A stretch of 64,000 nucleotides of DNA from contig CAZXQZ010000001.1 in the NCBI GenBank assembly GCA_964642445.1, positions 5,001 through 69,000 on the forward strand, written 5' to 3'. Numbering within the stretch: position 1 is the stretch's first letter; each line of letters starts with the position of its first letter. The notes beneath the pieces are model-generated. The model saw only the letters and a list, made by a program, of their open reading frames with translations. It did no database searches and had not been told where the DNA came from. Source of the stretch: SSC4 sp964642445. GTDB lineage: Bacteria; Chloroflexota; Anaerolineae; SSC4; Amarolineaceae. This document shows, in pieces, positions 24,022 through 33,300 of this stretch. The position numbers were made by a program, and so were the translations under genes.

Positions 24022-26481
24022 ATGCCCACACATCAGACGGGCCTGCTCAGGCCGCTCTACTTCGATCGCCAACAGCTCACTGCCGCCGACCTGACCGCCG
24101 GTCAGGATTATCTACGCGCACGCCTGCGCCGCCACAACCGTCACCTGCACGGCTGGGGTGTCGTCTGTGGCATCGGCGTTACCGCGCAGCTGCCGTGGCA
24201 CGTCCAGGTGAGTGCCGGTTTTGCCCTCACGCCGCAGGGTGATGAAATCGAGATTCCCGCGGGAGCCGCGTTGTTCGACATCCAGGATGCCGTAACGGCC
24301 TGCCTGAAGCTGCCGCCACCCTGCCCGGACCCGCAAGACTTCACCGTGCGCGACGTCAAAATCGTACGCGCCAATCTCGATCCGGTCGGCAAGGACATCG
24401 ATGGCGACTACAACCGGGAATGGGTCGAGATTGAGGTCAAACGTCCGCTGAGCCTGGCGGGTTACACCCTCCAGCACACCATCAACCCCGGCACACCGCA
24501 GCAGGCCTTTGCCGTGTACTACGTCTTCGACGAAACCACCCAATTTGCCAAAGACATGCTGATTCGCATTCATTCCGGTGCCCAGGCGCAGCACCCAAGC
24601 CCGGAGCCCAACATCGTGCACCGCTACGTCGCCCGAAGCGGGCAGGTCGGCAACTGGCGGTTGAACAACCTGGAGGACACCTTCCGCATTCTGGATGCCA
24701 CCGCGCGCGTCGTCGACGAGCGCCGCTTGCAGCGTCCGGTCGTTTACCTGGTGGCGTATCCCGACGAATCCAACACCTGCGCCCAGCCCAAACTGCCGCC
24801 GGCCTGCCAGCCGGCCGGCGGTGAATACGCCTGGAGCCGGGCACGTGAAGGGGTGCGCTTCGATGTCGTGTGCACCCTGCCCGCTTCGCACCAGGTGACG
24901 ATGACGTGCGGCCAGCTGGAGGAGATCGTCTGCGGCCGCGCGCACACCCCCTGCCCACCTGACTTTGGTGCCAACGACAACGGCGTCGTCCTGGCCTCCA
25001 TCACCGTGGGTGACAACGGCATCATCGAGGTCGATGAGTTCAGCGACCGCCGGCGCCTGCTGAGTGAGTCGCTGCTCCTGGCCTACCTGCGCTGCCAGTG
25101 TGCGCCGCCGCCACCACCGCTGCACGCCGACTTCACAGCCGAACCGCTGCGTGGTACTGCGCCCTTGAACGTGCAGTTCACCGACACCTCGACCGGTGAC
25201 ATCGAAAGCTGGACCTGGCAGTTTGGTGATGGCAGCGGCAGCGCGGCCCGCCACCCGGCGCACGTCTACCAGCAGCCGGGTGTGTACGACGTCAGCCTCA
25301 CCATCACCGGCCGCGGCGGACTGAGCGATACGGCGACCCGTGAAGCCTACATCACCGTACGCGGCGCATTTTCACCGTGCGCTGACAGAATCCTGGAGCG
25401 CGGCCGCCTGGTCGTTGGTACCCCCAACCTGGATGCCTGGCCGTTCTTCGCCGCGAACCGGCGCAGCTTTGTACCCGACCTGCTCATGGCCCTCAGCCAG
25501 CGCCTCTTTGGCGCACCGCTGCCGGTCGAGGTGGCCGAGTTGAGCGTGGACGCCTGGCGCACCGCGCTGGCCGCCGGCCAGGTCCCGGTCGATCTGTTTT
25601 TGCCACTCGGCCGGGTTCAGGACAGCAGCGACGATCTGTGGACCCGCCCCTTTTTCATCGATGGCATCCGCCTGCTGATCGAGACCGACACCTGGCAGCA
25701 GCTGGGCATCGACCCGCGGGCCCTTGACACGTTTCCGCAGTGGATCGACGTGCTGCGTGGCCGCGACCTGGTGCTGGGCTTGTACAGCGACCTCGCGCGC
25801 ACGCTGCAGATCGTCCTGCAAGGGTTGAACCTCGATTTACAGGGCGTGCGCGTCGAGACCTTTGCCCGCAGCGAGGGCACACCGGTCCAGATCCTGGCCC
25901 GCGGCGGGGTCCACGCCTTTGCGGGTGACTGGATCGAGCTGCTGTCCTTCGTCGAACAGACGGGTGCACCCGCTCGCCACCGTGCATTCCCGGTGGTCGG
26001 TCCAATCTGGTCGGCCACCGTACGCGGGCGTGCGTTTGGCCGGCAGGTCTATGCCATGGCGGTGGCGCCTGCCTGCCTGGGGCTGCGTGATGAGATCAGC
26101 AACGTTCTGCAAGATGCCATCCAGGCCGGCCAGTACCTGGACCTGTACCGGGAATCGTTCCCGGCGGCACCACCGTGGACGATGGCCGAGCTGCTGGCGG
26201 CCAGCGGGCCAACCCTCCTGCCCGGCATTGCACTGGAGAGCGAGTCATCGTTCGTACCCGATCCCCTTCGGCACGACCTGGTGCGCGGGGCCAACGAGCC
26301 GGTCGAAACGATCAAGGGACTGGGGCCGGCGCGCGGCCGCCGCCTGCGCAGCGCCGGTATCCGCAGCGTGCTCGAGCTGGCGACACTGCCGACGGCACGC
26401 ATCGCCGAGCTGAGCGGGGTGCCGCGGGCAACAGCCGCCGACTGGCAGCGCCAGGCAGTGGCCTGGATGACACGGGTGTAG
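24022..26481 (+). CDS. Mosaic eCIS surface protein: shared N-domain, PKD, solute-binding-like, helix-hairpin-helix
   Basis: The 819 residues hold four parts. The N-terminal domain (GLLRPLYFDRQQLTAADLTA, RLRRHNRHLHGWGVVCGIGV) resembles that of the preceding fibre protein. A PKD domain (about 369-448) has FTAEPLRGTAPLNVQFTDTS and WQFGDGSGS. Residues about 452-727 resemble a periplasmic amino-acid-binding fold (ILERGRLVVGTPNLDAWPFF, TRPFFIDGIRLLIETD). The end (about 755-819) is a helix-hairpin-helix/DUF4332 type (IKGLGPARGRRLRSAGIRSV). I know no protein with this full order. The ATG at 24022 is chosen because AAGGAG is seven bases upstream. Confidence 0.68.
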   Translation: MPTHQTGLLRPLYFDRQQLTAADLTAGQDYLRARLRRHNRHLHGWGVVCGIGVTAQLPWHVQVSAGFALTPQGDEIEIPAGAALFDIQDAVTACLKLPPPCPDPQDFTVRDVKIVRANLDPVGKDIDGDYNREWVEIEVKRPLSLAGYTLQHTINPGTPQQAFAVYYVFDETTQFAKDMLIRIHSGAQAQHPSPEPNIVHRYVARSGQVGNWRLNNLEDTFRILDATARVVDERRLQRPVVYLVAYPDESNTCAQPKLPPACQPAGGEYAWSRAREGVRFDVVCTLPASHQVTMTCGQLEEIVCGRAHTPCPPDFGANDNGVVLASITVGDNGIIEVDEFSDRRRLLSESLLLAYLRCQCAPPPPPLHADFTAEPLRGTAPLNVQFTDTSTGDIESWTWQFGDGSGSAARHPAHVYQQPGVYDVSLTITGRGGLSDTATREAYITVRGAFSPCADRILERGRLVVGTPNLDAWPFFAANRRSFVPDLLMALSQRLFGAPLPVEVAELSVDAWRTALAAGQVPVDLFLPLGRVQDSSDDLWTRPFFIDGIRLLIETDTWQQLGIDPRALDTFPQWIDVLRGRDLVLGLYSDLARTLQIVLQGLNLDLQGVRVETFARSEGTPVQILARGGVHAFAGDWIELLSFVEQTGAPARHRAFPVVGPIWSATVRGRAFGRQVYAMAVAPACLGLRDEISNVLQDAIQAGQYLDLYRESFPAAPPWTMAELLAASGPTLLPGIALESESSFVPDPLRHDLVRGANEPVETIKGLGPARGRRLRSAGIRSVLELATLPTARIAELSGVPRATAADWQRQAVAWMTRV

Positions 26482-26493
26482 CAGGTCGCGACC

Positions 26494-28062
26494 ATGCTCA
26501 CCATCGCCCACTTCCAGGCCAACTACGCGATCCCGCACGGCACACCCGACCGCGGTGCGGTGCCGGCGCGCCTGGACCGGCTGGCACGTGAGCGGCTGCC
26601 GGGCGTGGTGGCATCGCACCTGGTGGCCAGCCCCGCCGATGCGGAAGCGGTCTACCGCATCCGCCACCTGGAGATCGATCTGTGGCTGGATGCCCTGGTG
26701 CGGGTCGATGGTGACATCGCCGAGCGCTGGGGCCGCCTGCTGGTGCAGGCGCTGACCTACACGCTGCTCTACGGCCCGCCCGGCCAGGTGATGCGTTACG
26801 ACAACCACGCCCACTTCATCGCCAGTTTCCTGGGCGACCTGTTGGCGGGACAGGCGTGGTCGCGCTGGATGTACGCCGAATTTGCACCGCTGCGTGACCT
26901 GCCCACGGGGCGCGTGGCCGCGTACCTCCTGGGCGCGCGACCAGCTCTTCTGGCACCCGTGGCCGAGCGGCTGGCGCAGCACAACCAGCTCGAACCGCTG
27001 ATCCAGCAGCTGCAGCCAGAGGACGTCAGTCTGATCTGGGAAAACGGCCTGGGACTGGGCGACCTGCCGGCGATAGCCGATCCGGGCGCCATCGAGGATG
27101 TCCTGACGGTGGCGCAGCAGGTGGCCCTGGAATCGGGGGAGCGGCCGGCGGTGGCCCGCAATACGCTGCGTCTGTACCTGGCCGTGCTCCTGGCGCGGCG
27201 CCGCACACTGGGTCTGGCGGCGGCGACAGTTTGTTATCACCTGGCCCTACTCAATGCCGCCGCAACCGTGCTGCCGGCACCAGCCGTGTGGTCGGCCCTG
27301 GTCGCGGGTGAAATTGCCACGGCAGGTCCCCTGGCCGCCGTGTTGGCCAGGCTGGAAGGGCGCCTGCCGGCAGCTGCGGCCTGGTTGACCACTATCCTGA
27401 CCTCGGCGCAGGGCCGCGCCTACCTGGCGCAGCTGGTGCCGGTGGTCATGCCCACTGCTTCACAGGTTGTGCAGGCCAGGACAGCCCAGCCGCGACCGGA
27501 GCAGGTCACGACGGCGTTTGCCGGGCTGGCATTTTTGCTGCCAGAGGTGCGCGAGCTGGGGCTGCACGAGTTTCTCGGTCCGGCGGGCCTGTACCAGCTG
27601 CTGCTGGCGGCGGTTGGTCAGGCCTACCGGCCGTTGGCCTGGAGCGATGCCGGACCGTTGTGGCTGGCGGGTCTGCCGGTGTCCGCCGCTGAAAAGGCCC
27701 GCACCGAACCAGTGAGTTGGCCGGTACCGGATCAGCTGAGTTCACCGCAGACGGCGGCGCTGAATCTAAAACTGCCAGCCGAACCAGCGCCGGGCAGCGA
27801 TCCGGCCGCAGCGTGGGCCGGGCTGCTGCTGCGGCGCTTTGCCGCCGGTTTGCGTGGTTTTGCCGACAGCAGTCCAGCCTATCTACTGAAGCAGTTCATC
27901 CACCTGCCGGGGCGCATCCAGCGTACTGCTGAGACGATCGAGGTGTGGTGCAGCCGGGCGCCTTTGGGCATTGTGCTGCACATGGCCGGGTGCGCGGGCG
28001 ACCAGGGACCGATGCCCTGGCTGGACGACCGCCGCCTCGTGATTCATTTGCCAGAAGGGTAA
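26494..28062 (+). CDS. Probable contractile-injection-system tape-measure protein (Pvc14/CIS_TMP-like)
   Basis: The 522-residue protein lies directly before the AAA ATPase, as Pvc14 does. The N-terminal 90 residues (AHFQANYAIPHGTPDRGAVP, LDRLARERLPGVV, AEAVYRIRHLEIDLWLDAL) resemble the conserved start of CIS tape-measure proteins, with the typical I-x-x-L-E-I/L-D-L block. The rest is Ala/Leu-rich and helical and ends GPMPWLDDRRLVIHLPEG, similar to the short beta end of that family. Its length would fix tube length. Assignment rests on position and these motifs, not a search. Confidence 0.62.
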   Translation: MLTIAHFQANYAIPHGTPDRGAVPARLDRLARERLPGVVASHLVASPADAEAVYRIRHLEIDLWLDALVRVDGDIAERWGRLLVQALTYTLLYGPPGQVMRYDNHAHFIASFLGDLLAGQAWSRWMYAEFAPLRDLPTGRVAAYLLGARPALLAPVAERLAQHNQLEPLIQQLQPEDVSLIWENGLGLGDLPAIADPGAIEDVLTVAQQVALESGERPAVARNTLRLYLAVLLARRRTLGLAAATVCYHLALLNAAATVLPAPAVWSALVAGEIATAGPLAAVLARLEGRLPAAAAWLTTILTSAQGRAYLAQLVPVVMPTASQVVQARTAQPRPEQVTTAFAGLAFLLPEVRELGLHEFLGPAGLYQLLLAAVGQAYRPLAWSDAGPLWLAGLPVSAAEKARTEPVSWPVPDQLSSPQTAALNLKLPAEPAPGSDPAAAWAGLLLRRFAAGLRGFADSSPAYLLKQFIHLPGRIQRTAETIEVWCSRAPLGIVLHMAGCAGDQGPMPWLDDRRLVIHLPEG

Positions 28063-28066
28063 TGCC

Positions 28067-30220
28067 ATGGACCGGGCCTACGCCACGACGCACGAATACC
28101 TGGAAGAGACCTGGCGTCTGCTGGCCATGCGCCTGCATCGCCTGGTACTACGCATGCGCCTGCTGCGCGGCAGCAGTGCGGACGAGGCCTTCCTGGGGCT
28201 GTTCCTGTCCGACGAGGAGATCGATACGGTGCTGCACGGGCTGCATGGCGCGACCGTGCCGGTGGGTGACGATGACATCGAGCTGCAAACGGCGGTCAAC
28301 GCTCTGGCGGCCGAGATCGATGCACGCCTGGCCGTGACACCGGGCACGCTGCGACCCCAGACCCTGGCCCGGCTGTTCGACCTGGCACCGGATGCCGTCG
28401 AGCTGCTGCTGCTCCTGCTGGCCCCGGAAGTGGACAGCCGCTTTGCGCGCGTCTATGCCTATCTGCAGGACGACGTCAGCCGGCGTTACCTGACGCCGGG
28501 CCTGGCCTTGCAGCTCCTGGCCGGTCTGTCCGCCGCCGAGGGCGCCGGCCGCGGGCTCTTCACCCCCGATTCACCGCTCGTGCGCCAGCGCCTCATGCGC
28601 GTGTGCGACGAATGCGAGAACCGGCACGTGCCACTCATCGATCGCCCGCTCAAGCTGGACGACCGGATCGTCGAATTTCTGTTGGAGCACGACAGCCTCG
28701 ATCCTGTTCTGACGGACCTGGCCGGCGTGTCCTGGCCGGCCGAAACGACCGCCGGGCCGGGTGTCGAGCCGGCACTGCACCAGCAGCTGCAGCACGTCGT
28801 CGACCTGTGGCAGCGTGGGGAAACCGCCCCCGTGTTCATTTGGGGACGGCCCGGCAGTGGCAAGAGCCAGGCGGCCGCGGCGCTGGCTGCGGCGCTGGCG
28901 CGCCCGCTGTTGACGCTCGACGCCGCCCGACTGGCCGTGCGCCCGGCCGACACCATCGCCGGTCTCATACAGGCGGCGGTACGCGAGACCCGTCTGCGCC
29001 AGGGCGTGCTGCACGTGCGCTACGCCGATGCGTTGGACAGTGCCAGCCGCGCCGTCGTGCTGGCGCACCTGGGGCCGGGGATGGTTATGACCGCCCAGGC
29101 GGCCTGGGCCCTGCACGACCAGGCGGTCAAACCGATCGTTCTCCATATTCCGGTGCCGGCGTTTGGCCAACGGCAGGCGCTGTGGCGCACGTCACTCAAC
29201 GGGCAAGCGCCGCCCGGTGATTCACTGCCGGCGGAGCTGGCCGGACGCTTTCGTCTGACACCCGGCCAGATTACCAGTGCCGTGCAGGCGGCGCAGCACC
29301 GCGCCTGGTTACGCGCCGGTCCCACGGCGGTGCCTGACCGGTCCGACCTCTTCGATGGCTGCCGCCAGCAGTCCAACCCTGGCCTGGCGCAACTGGCCAG
29401 AAAAGTGGTATCGCCCTTCGGCTGGTCCGACCTGGTGCTACCCGACGTGCAGAAGGGCCTGCTGCGCGCCATCGAGAGCCAGGTGCGGCACCGGCACATC
29501 GTCTACGAGCAATGGGGTTTCGAGGCCAGGCTGGCCCTGGGCGGTGGGCTCAACGCCCTGTTTACCGGTCCTTCGGGCACGGGCAAGACGATGGCCGCCG
29601 GCATCCTCGCGCACAGCTTGGGCGTCGACCTGTACAAAATTGACCTTTCGGGTGTCGTGAGCAAATACATCGGCGAAACCGAAAAGAACCTCAACCGCAT
29701 CTTCGAGGAAGCAAGCTCGGCCAACGTCGTGCTCTTTTTCGACGAGGCCGATGCCCTGTTCGGCAAACGCTCCGAGGTGAAAGATGCGCACGACCGTTAC
29801 GCCAACATCGAAATCAGTTACCTGCTGCAAAAAATGGAGGAATACGACGGCATCGCCATCCTGGCCACCAACTTCAGCCAAAACCTCGACGAGGCCTTTA
29901 CCCGGCGCATGCACTTCGTCGTCGAGTTCCCGTTTCCGGCCGCGGCCGATCGTGAGCTGATCTGGCGCGGGCTGTTTCCGGCCGAAGCGCCGCGTGCGGA
30001 GGACATCGATTTTGCCTTCCTGGCCAGCCAGTTCGAGCTGAGCGGTGGTCACATCAAAAACTGCGTCGTCACCGCCGCCTTCCTGGCCGCCGCCGAGGGC
30101 CTGCCTATCACCATGCACCACCTGGTGCAGGCGGTTGCGCGCGAGCTCGGCAAACTCGGTCGCCCCCTGACGCGCACCAACTTCGGCGATTTTTACCGCC
30201 TGGCGCGCATACGAGGGTGA
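28067..30220 (+). CDS. Double AAA+ ATPase of the eCIS (Pvc15-like)
   Basis: The 717-residue protein has an N-terminal helical region (1-230), a first ATPase core with Walker A GRPGSGKSQAAA near 260, and a second, complete AAA+ core. The second core has GPSGTGKTMAAG near 501, Walker B VLFFDEADALFGKRSEVKDA near 555, sensor 1 ILATNFSQNLDEAFTRRMHF and an arginine-finger region. The first core lacks a clear DExx box and may be a degenerate regulatory module. Pvc15-type ATPases are needed for loading or unfolding cargo in PVC. AGAAGGG precedes the ATG inside the end of the tape-measure gene. Confidence 0.93.
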   Translation: MDRAYATTHEYLEETWRLLAMRLHRLVLRMRLLRGSSADEAFLGLFLSDEEIDTVLHGLHGATVPVGDDDIELQTAVNALAAEIDARLAVTPGTLRPQTLARLFDLAPDAVELLLLLLAPEVDSRFARVYAYLQDDVSRRYLTPGLALQLLAGLSAAEGAGRGLFTPDSPLVRQRLMRVCDECENRHVPLIDRPLKLDDRIVEFLLEHDSLDPVLTDLAGVSWPAETTAGPGVEPALHQQLQHVVDLWQRGETAPVFIWGRPGSGKSQAAAALAAALARPLLTLDAARLAVRPADTIAGLIQAAVRETRLRQGVLHVRYADALDSASRAVVLAHLGPGMVMTAQAAWALHDQAVKPIVLHIPVPAFGQRQALWRTSLNGQAPPGDSLPAELAGRFRLTPGQITSAVQAAQHRAWLRAGPTAVPDRSDLFDGCRQQSNPGLAQLARKVVSPFGWSDLVLPDVQKGLLRAIESQVRHRHIVYEQWGFEARLALGGGLNALFTGPSGTGKTMAAGILAHSLGVDLYKIDLSGVVSKYIGETEKNLNRIFEEASSANVVLFFDEADALFGKRSEVKDAHDRYANIEISYLLQKMEEYDGIAILATNFSQNLDEAFTRRMHFVVEFPFPAAADRELIWRGLFPAEAPRAEDIDFAFLASQFELSGGHIKNCVVTAAFLAAAEGLPITMHHLVQAVARELGKLGRPLTRTNFGDFYRLARIRG

Positions 30221-30236
30221 ATTCTTAGCGGCTTCT

Positions 30237-30304
30237 ACCACACAGCACGCAGAGGCACACAGAAAAATATAAAATTTTTGTGTGTTTTGTGCGCTCTCTG
30301 TGGT
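30237..30304. repeat. Imperfect palindrome between ATPase and toxin genes
   Basis: The outer ends accaca...tgtggt and the inner agaaaaat/atttttg pair over roughly 30-base arms with several mismatches. The sequence is much more AT-rich than its surroundings. It could end the eCIS operon or be a dispersed repeat; it lies 18 bp before the toxin start. Confidence 0.6.
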
Positions 30305-30321
30305 TCAATACTAACCCGATC

Positions 30322-33300
30322 ATGCCGAACAAAACCAGGGCGCCGGCCCAGCCACAACCGGCATCCACCCCAGAGCCACCGTCGTCGCAGGCGGAGTCGC
30401 TGCGCGCCGGCCGGCCGGTGGTGCCTTTGACCGGTCTGCGCGACCTGCCGCGGGCGGATGCCGGGCGCATGGGTGGCAAGGGCGCGGCCATGCGTGCCCT
30501 GCAGCGTTTGGCCGGCAACCAGGCGGTGGCGCAGCGGTTTGTTGCGCCCGTCGATGGGAGTGCGGCCGCCATGGAAGGGCAGGCCGCACCGGTTGACGTG
30601 GGTGAAACCCAGACCGGTGAGACAGGTCCCCGCCAGGACGAGCTGGGTCGTCCCCTGGCGGCGCCTCCGACCAGTCCGCTGGCGCGCGCAGCAGCAGTGC
30701 AGGAAGCGCACCAGGCGGCGCAGCGGGTTGCCGCGTCGGCCGAGCCCGAATTTGCCCGTTCGGTGGACCTGCGGCCGGCGATGGCTGCCCCCGTCCAGGC
30801 ACCGGCTGCCGTTCTCACCGATCTGCCCGCAGCAGCACCCAACGTCGCGCCGGAAGCAGTCTCGATGGATGCCCAGGCTGCCGAACAGGCTGCAACCGAG
30901 ACCCAGACCGATGAAGCGGCGGCCCAGCTGGCCGAGGCTGCGCCGGCGGCTGACGCGGCGGCGCCAGCCGCCGAGCTGGCGGCCATGGACGAAGTCGGAG
31001 AAGAGGCGCAGGCCGAAGCGGCCAGCGCTGCCGAAGGGGCTGACGCGGCTGCGGAAGGTGGCCCGGGTCCTGCCAACGCGAGTGCCGTGGTCGAGCAGGC
31101 CATGTCCTCCCTGGCCACGCCAGCCGCCCAGGTGGCATCCCTGGTCGGGCAGCGCGTGGCCTTTGCCCCCACGCCGGTCGAGCGCTCCCGCCAGCCGCGC
31201 CTGGTCTTCGAGGCGGCACAAAAACGTGCGGCGAGTGAGGCCCTGGCGGCCGCCTTTGTTGCGCGCAACGCCTTCCACGCCCAGAACCTGGTGACCCTCG
31301 GCATGACTGCGCCGCCGCGTATTCTGGCCGTGGCAGCCGCGGCCAAGGCCGAGATCGACACTGCGGTGGCACAGAACATCGCCCAGGCCCAGGCCGCCAT
31401 TGCCGCCGCGCGCGAGCAGGCCAGCGCCGAAGCGGCGGCCGCGACCGAAGCGATCGGCGCCCAGCGTGACCAGGCCATCGAGCTGATCTTCAGTGCCTCC
31501 GACACCGCCCTGGCCGAGGTCGACACCGCCTACACCGATGCCAGCGCCCTGCTCGACCAGGGCGAGAGCGACCAGGTCGCCAACATCGAACAGGCCTATG
31601 TCGCGTGGGATCCCTCGTTCCGCGCCGTGGGTGACGAGGTGGGTGACGAAGGCATTGCCACCGCCGAGACCCGCGCCCAGGCCTGGTTGGCACAGCGCAA
31701 CGGCGAAAGCAGCGTGCTCGACGGCCCGATCCACGACAACCGGCTGGAAGCGCGGGCCGATGCCGCACGGTCGGTGGCCAAAGAGTACAAGAAGGGCATC
31801 AAACAGGAGGCCGACAAACAGGCCGACAGTGTGCAGCAGGGCAAACCGGCCGCGCTGGACATGGTGCGTAACGCCGCCCAGGAGGCGCGCGACGCCCTCG
31901 ACCAACACTGGGACGCCATGTTCGACGCCCTGACGCAGTCCGAGGACAGCGCCGTCACCCAGATCGAGGACAGCGCCGAACGTCTGATTGGCGCGACGCA
32001 GTCGGGCCTGGAAACGACACTGGCCAGCCTGGACGGCCAGGCGGCGGCCGAGGTCGCGCGCCTGCTGGCCTTTGGGGCAAGCCAGAAGGTCGCCATCGAC
32101 GACCAGGCGGCACAGGCGATCACTGCCCTGGTGACCGGTGCCGGTGAGGCGGTCGACGGCTTCAACCAGGCCCTGCACGAGTTCGTAGCGACAGCCCTGG
32201 CCACCGAAGCGCCGGACGAGGTGGCCTTGACGCCGGTGCTGGGCGAACTGCAGGGGCAGGTCGACACCCTGGCCATGACCCTCATGCAGCAGCTGGACGC
32301 CGGCATTACGGCTTCCGAAGAAGGTGTGCGCAGCGGCGGGCTGGCCGCGGTTGACAGCACCAACGCCATTGGCCAGAGCGCTGTGGCGCAGGCCCAGGCG
32401 ACCGCCAGCACGTACTCGGACAGCGCCGCGTCGATGCGTGCCGAGGCTGAGAGCGGTTTCAGCCAGCTGGCCGAGGGGCATCAGACCACGGTCGATACCG
32501 CCAGTACCACGGCCATCGACGGGTTCGACACCACCGGCCTGGCGCTGGAGGATACCTTCTTCCAGATTGGTGATCGCGTCACCGCCAATTTCGAGAACAG
32601 CCGCAGCGAGCTGAAGACCGGCCTGCAGCGCGAAGGGTTGAAGAACCTCGGCGGTGACATCACGAAATACGCCGACGAAGCCGCAGCCGCTGTCCAGCCG
32701 CGCTGGAAGAAAGTGGTCAAGTGGGTCATCACGATTGCCGTGATTATTGCGGCCATTGCCATCACCATTGTCACGGCCGGTGCGGGCGGGGTTGTGGGCG
32801 GCATCCTGATCGGTGCGGCGGTCGGTGGCCTGGCCGGCGCGACGATCCAGGTGGGGCACAACCTGGTCGATGGCAAGAAATGGAGCGATGGGGTTGGTAA
32901 GGCCTTCGTCGTTGGTGCAATTGGCGGGGCGTTCGGCGGTATTGGCGGAGCGCTGGCCAAGGGTGTGACCAACGTGGGTCTCAAGGTGGCCACCGAAGTG
33001 GGCGTCGATGCGATCGGAGGGATCGTCGGCAACATCGCCGTGGGCGATCCGATCACGCTCGAAGGCATCGTCATGGGTGCTGCGGTAGGTATTGGCATCA
33101 GCGGTGGTCTGGGGATTGCCGGTGCGTTGAAGGGCAAGATCAAGATCAAGCCACAGGTGGAAATCAAACCACCGGCGGTCACACCGCAAGTCAGCGCGCC
33201 GCGGCCGGCTGGGGTCGACGTGGCCCCGCCGGCGCCGAAGGCGGCCGTGCCCGAAGCACCGGCGCCCAAGCCGGCGGCACCTGAAGCGCCGGCGCCCGCA

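Noticed and set aside
21340..24072. A 910-residue minus-strand frame across the fibre gene
   Set aside because: It mirrors the low-complexity collagen DNA (SFISFIPLITLVPL-like) and lacks any known domain.
4960..30220. A prophage
   Set aside because: No capsid, portal, terminase, integrase or lysis gene is present; the ATPase, DUF4255 cap and missing head genes favour eCIS.
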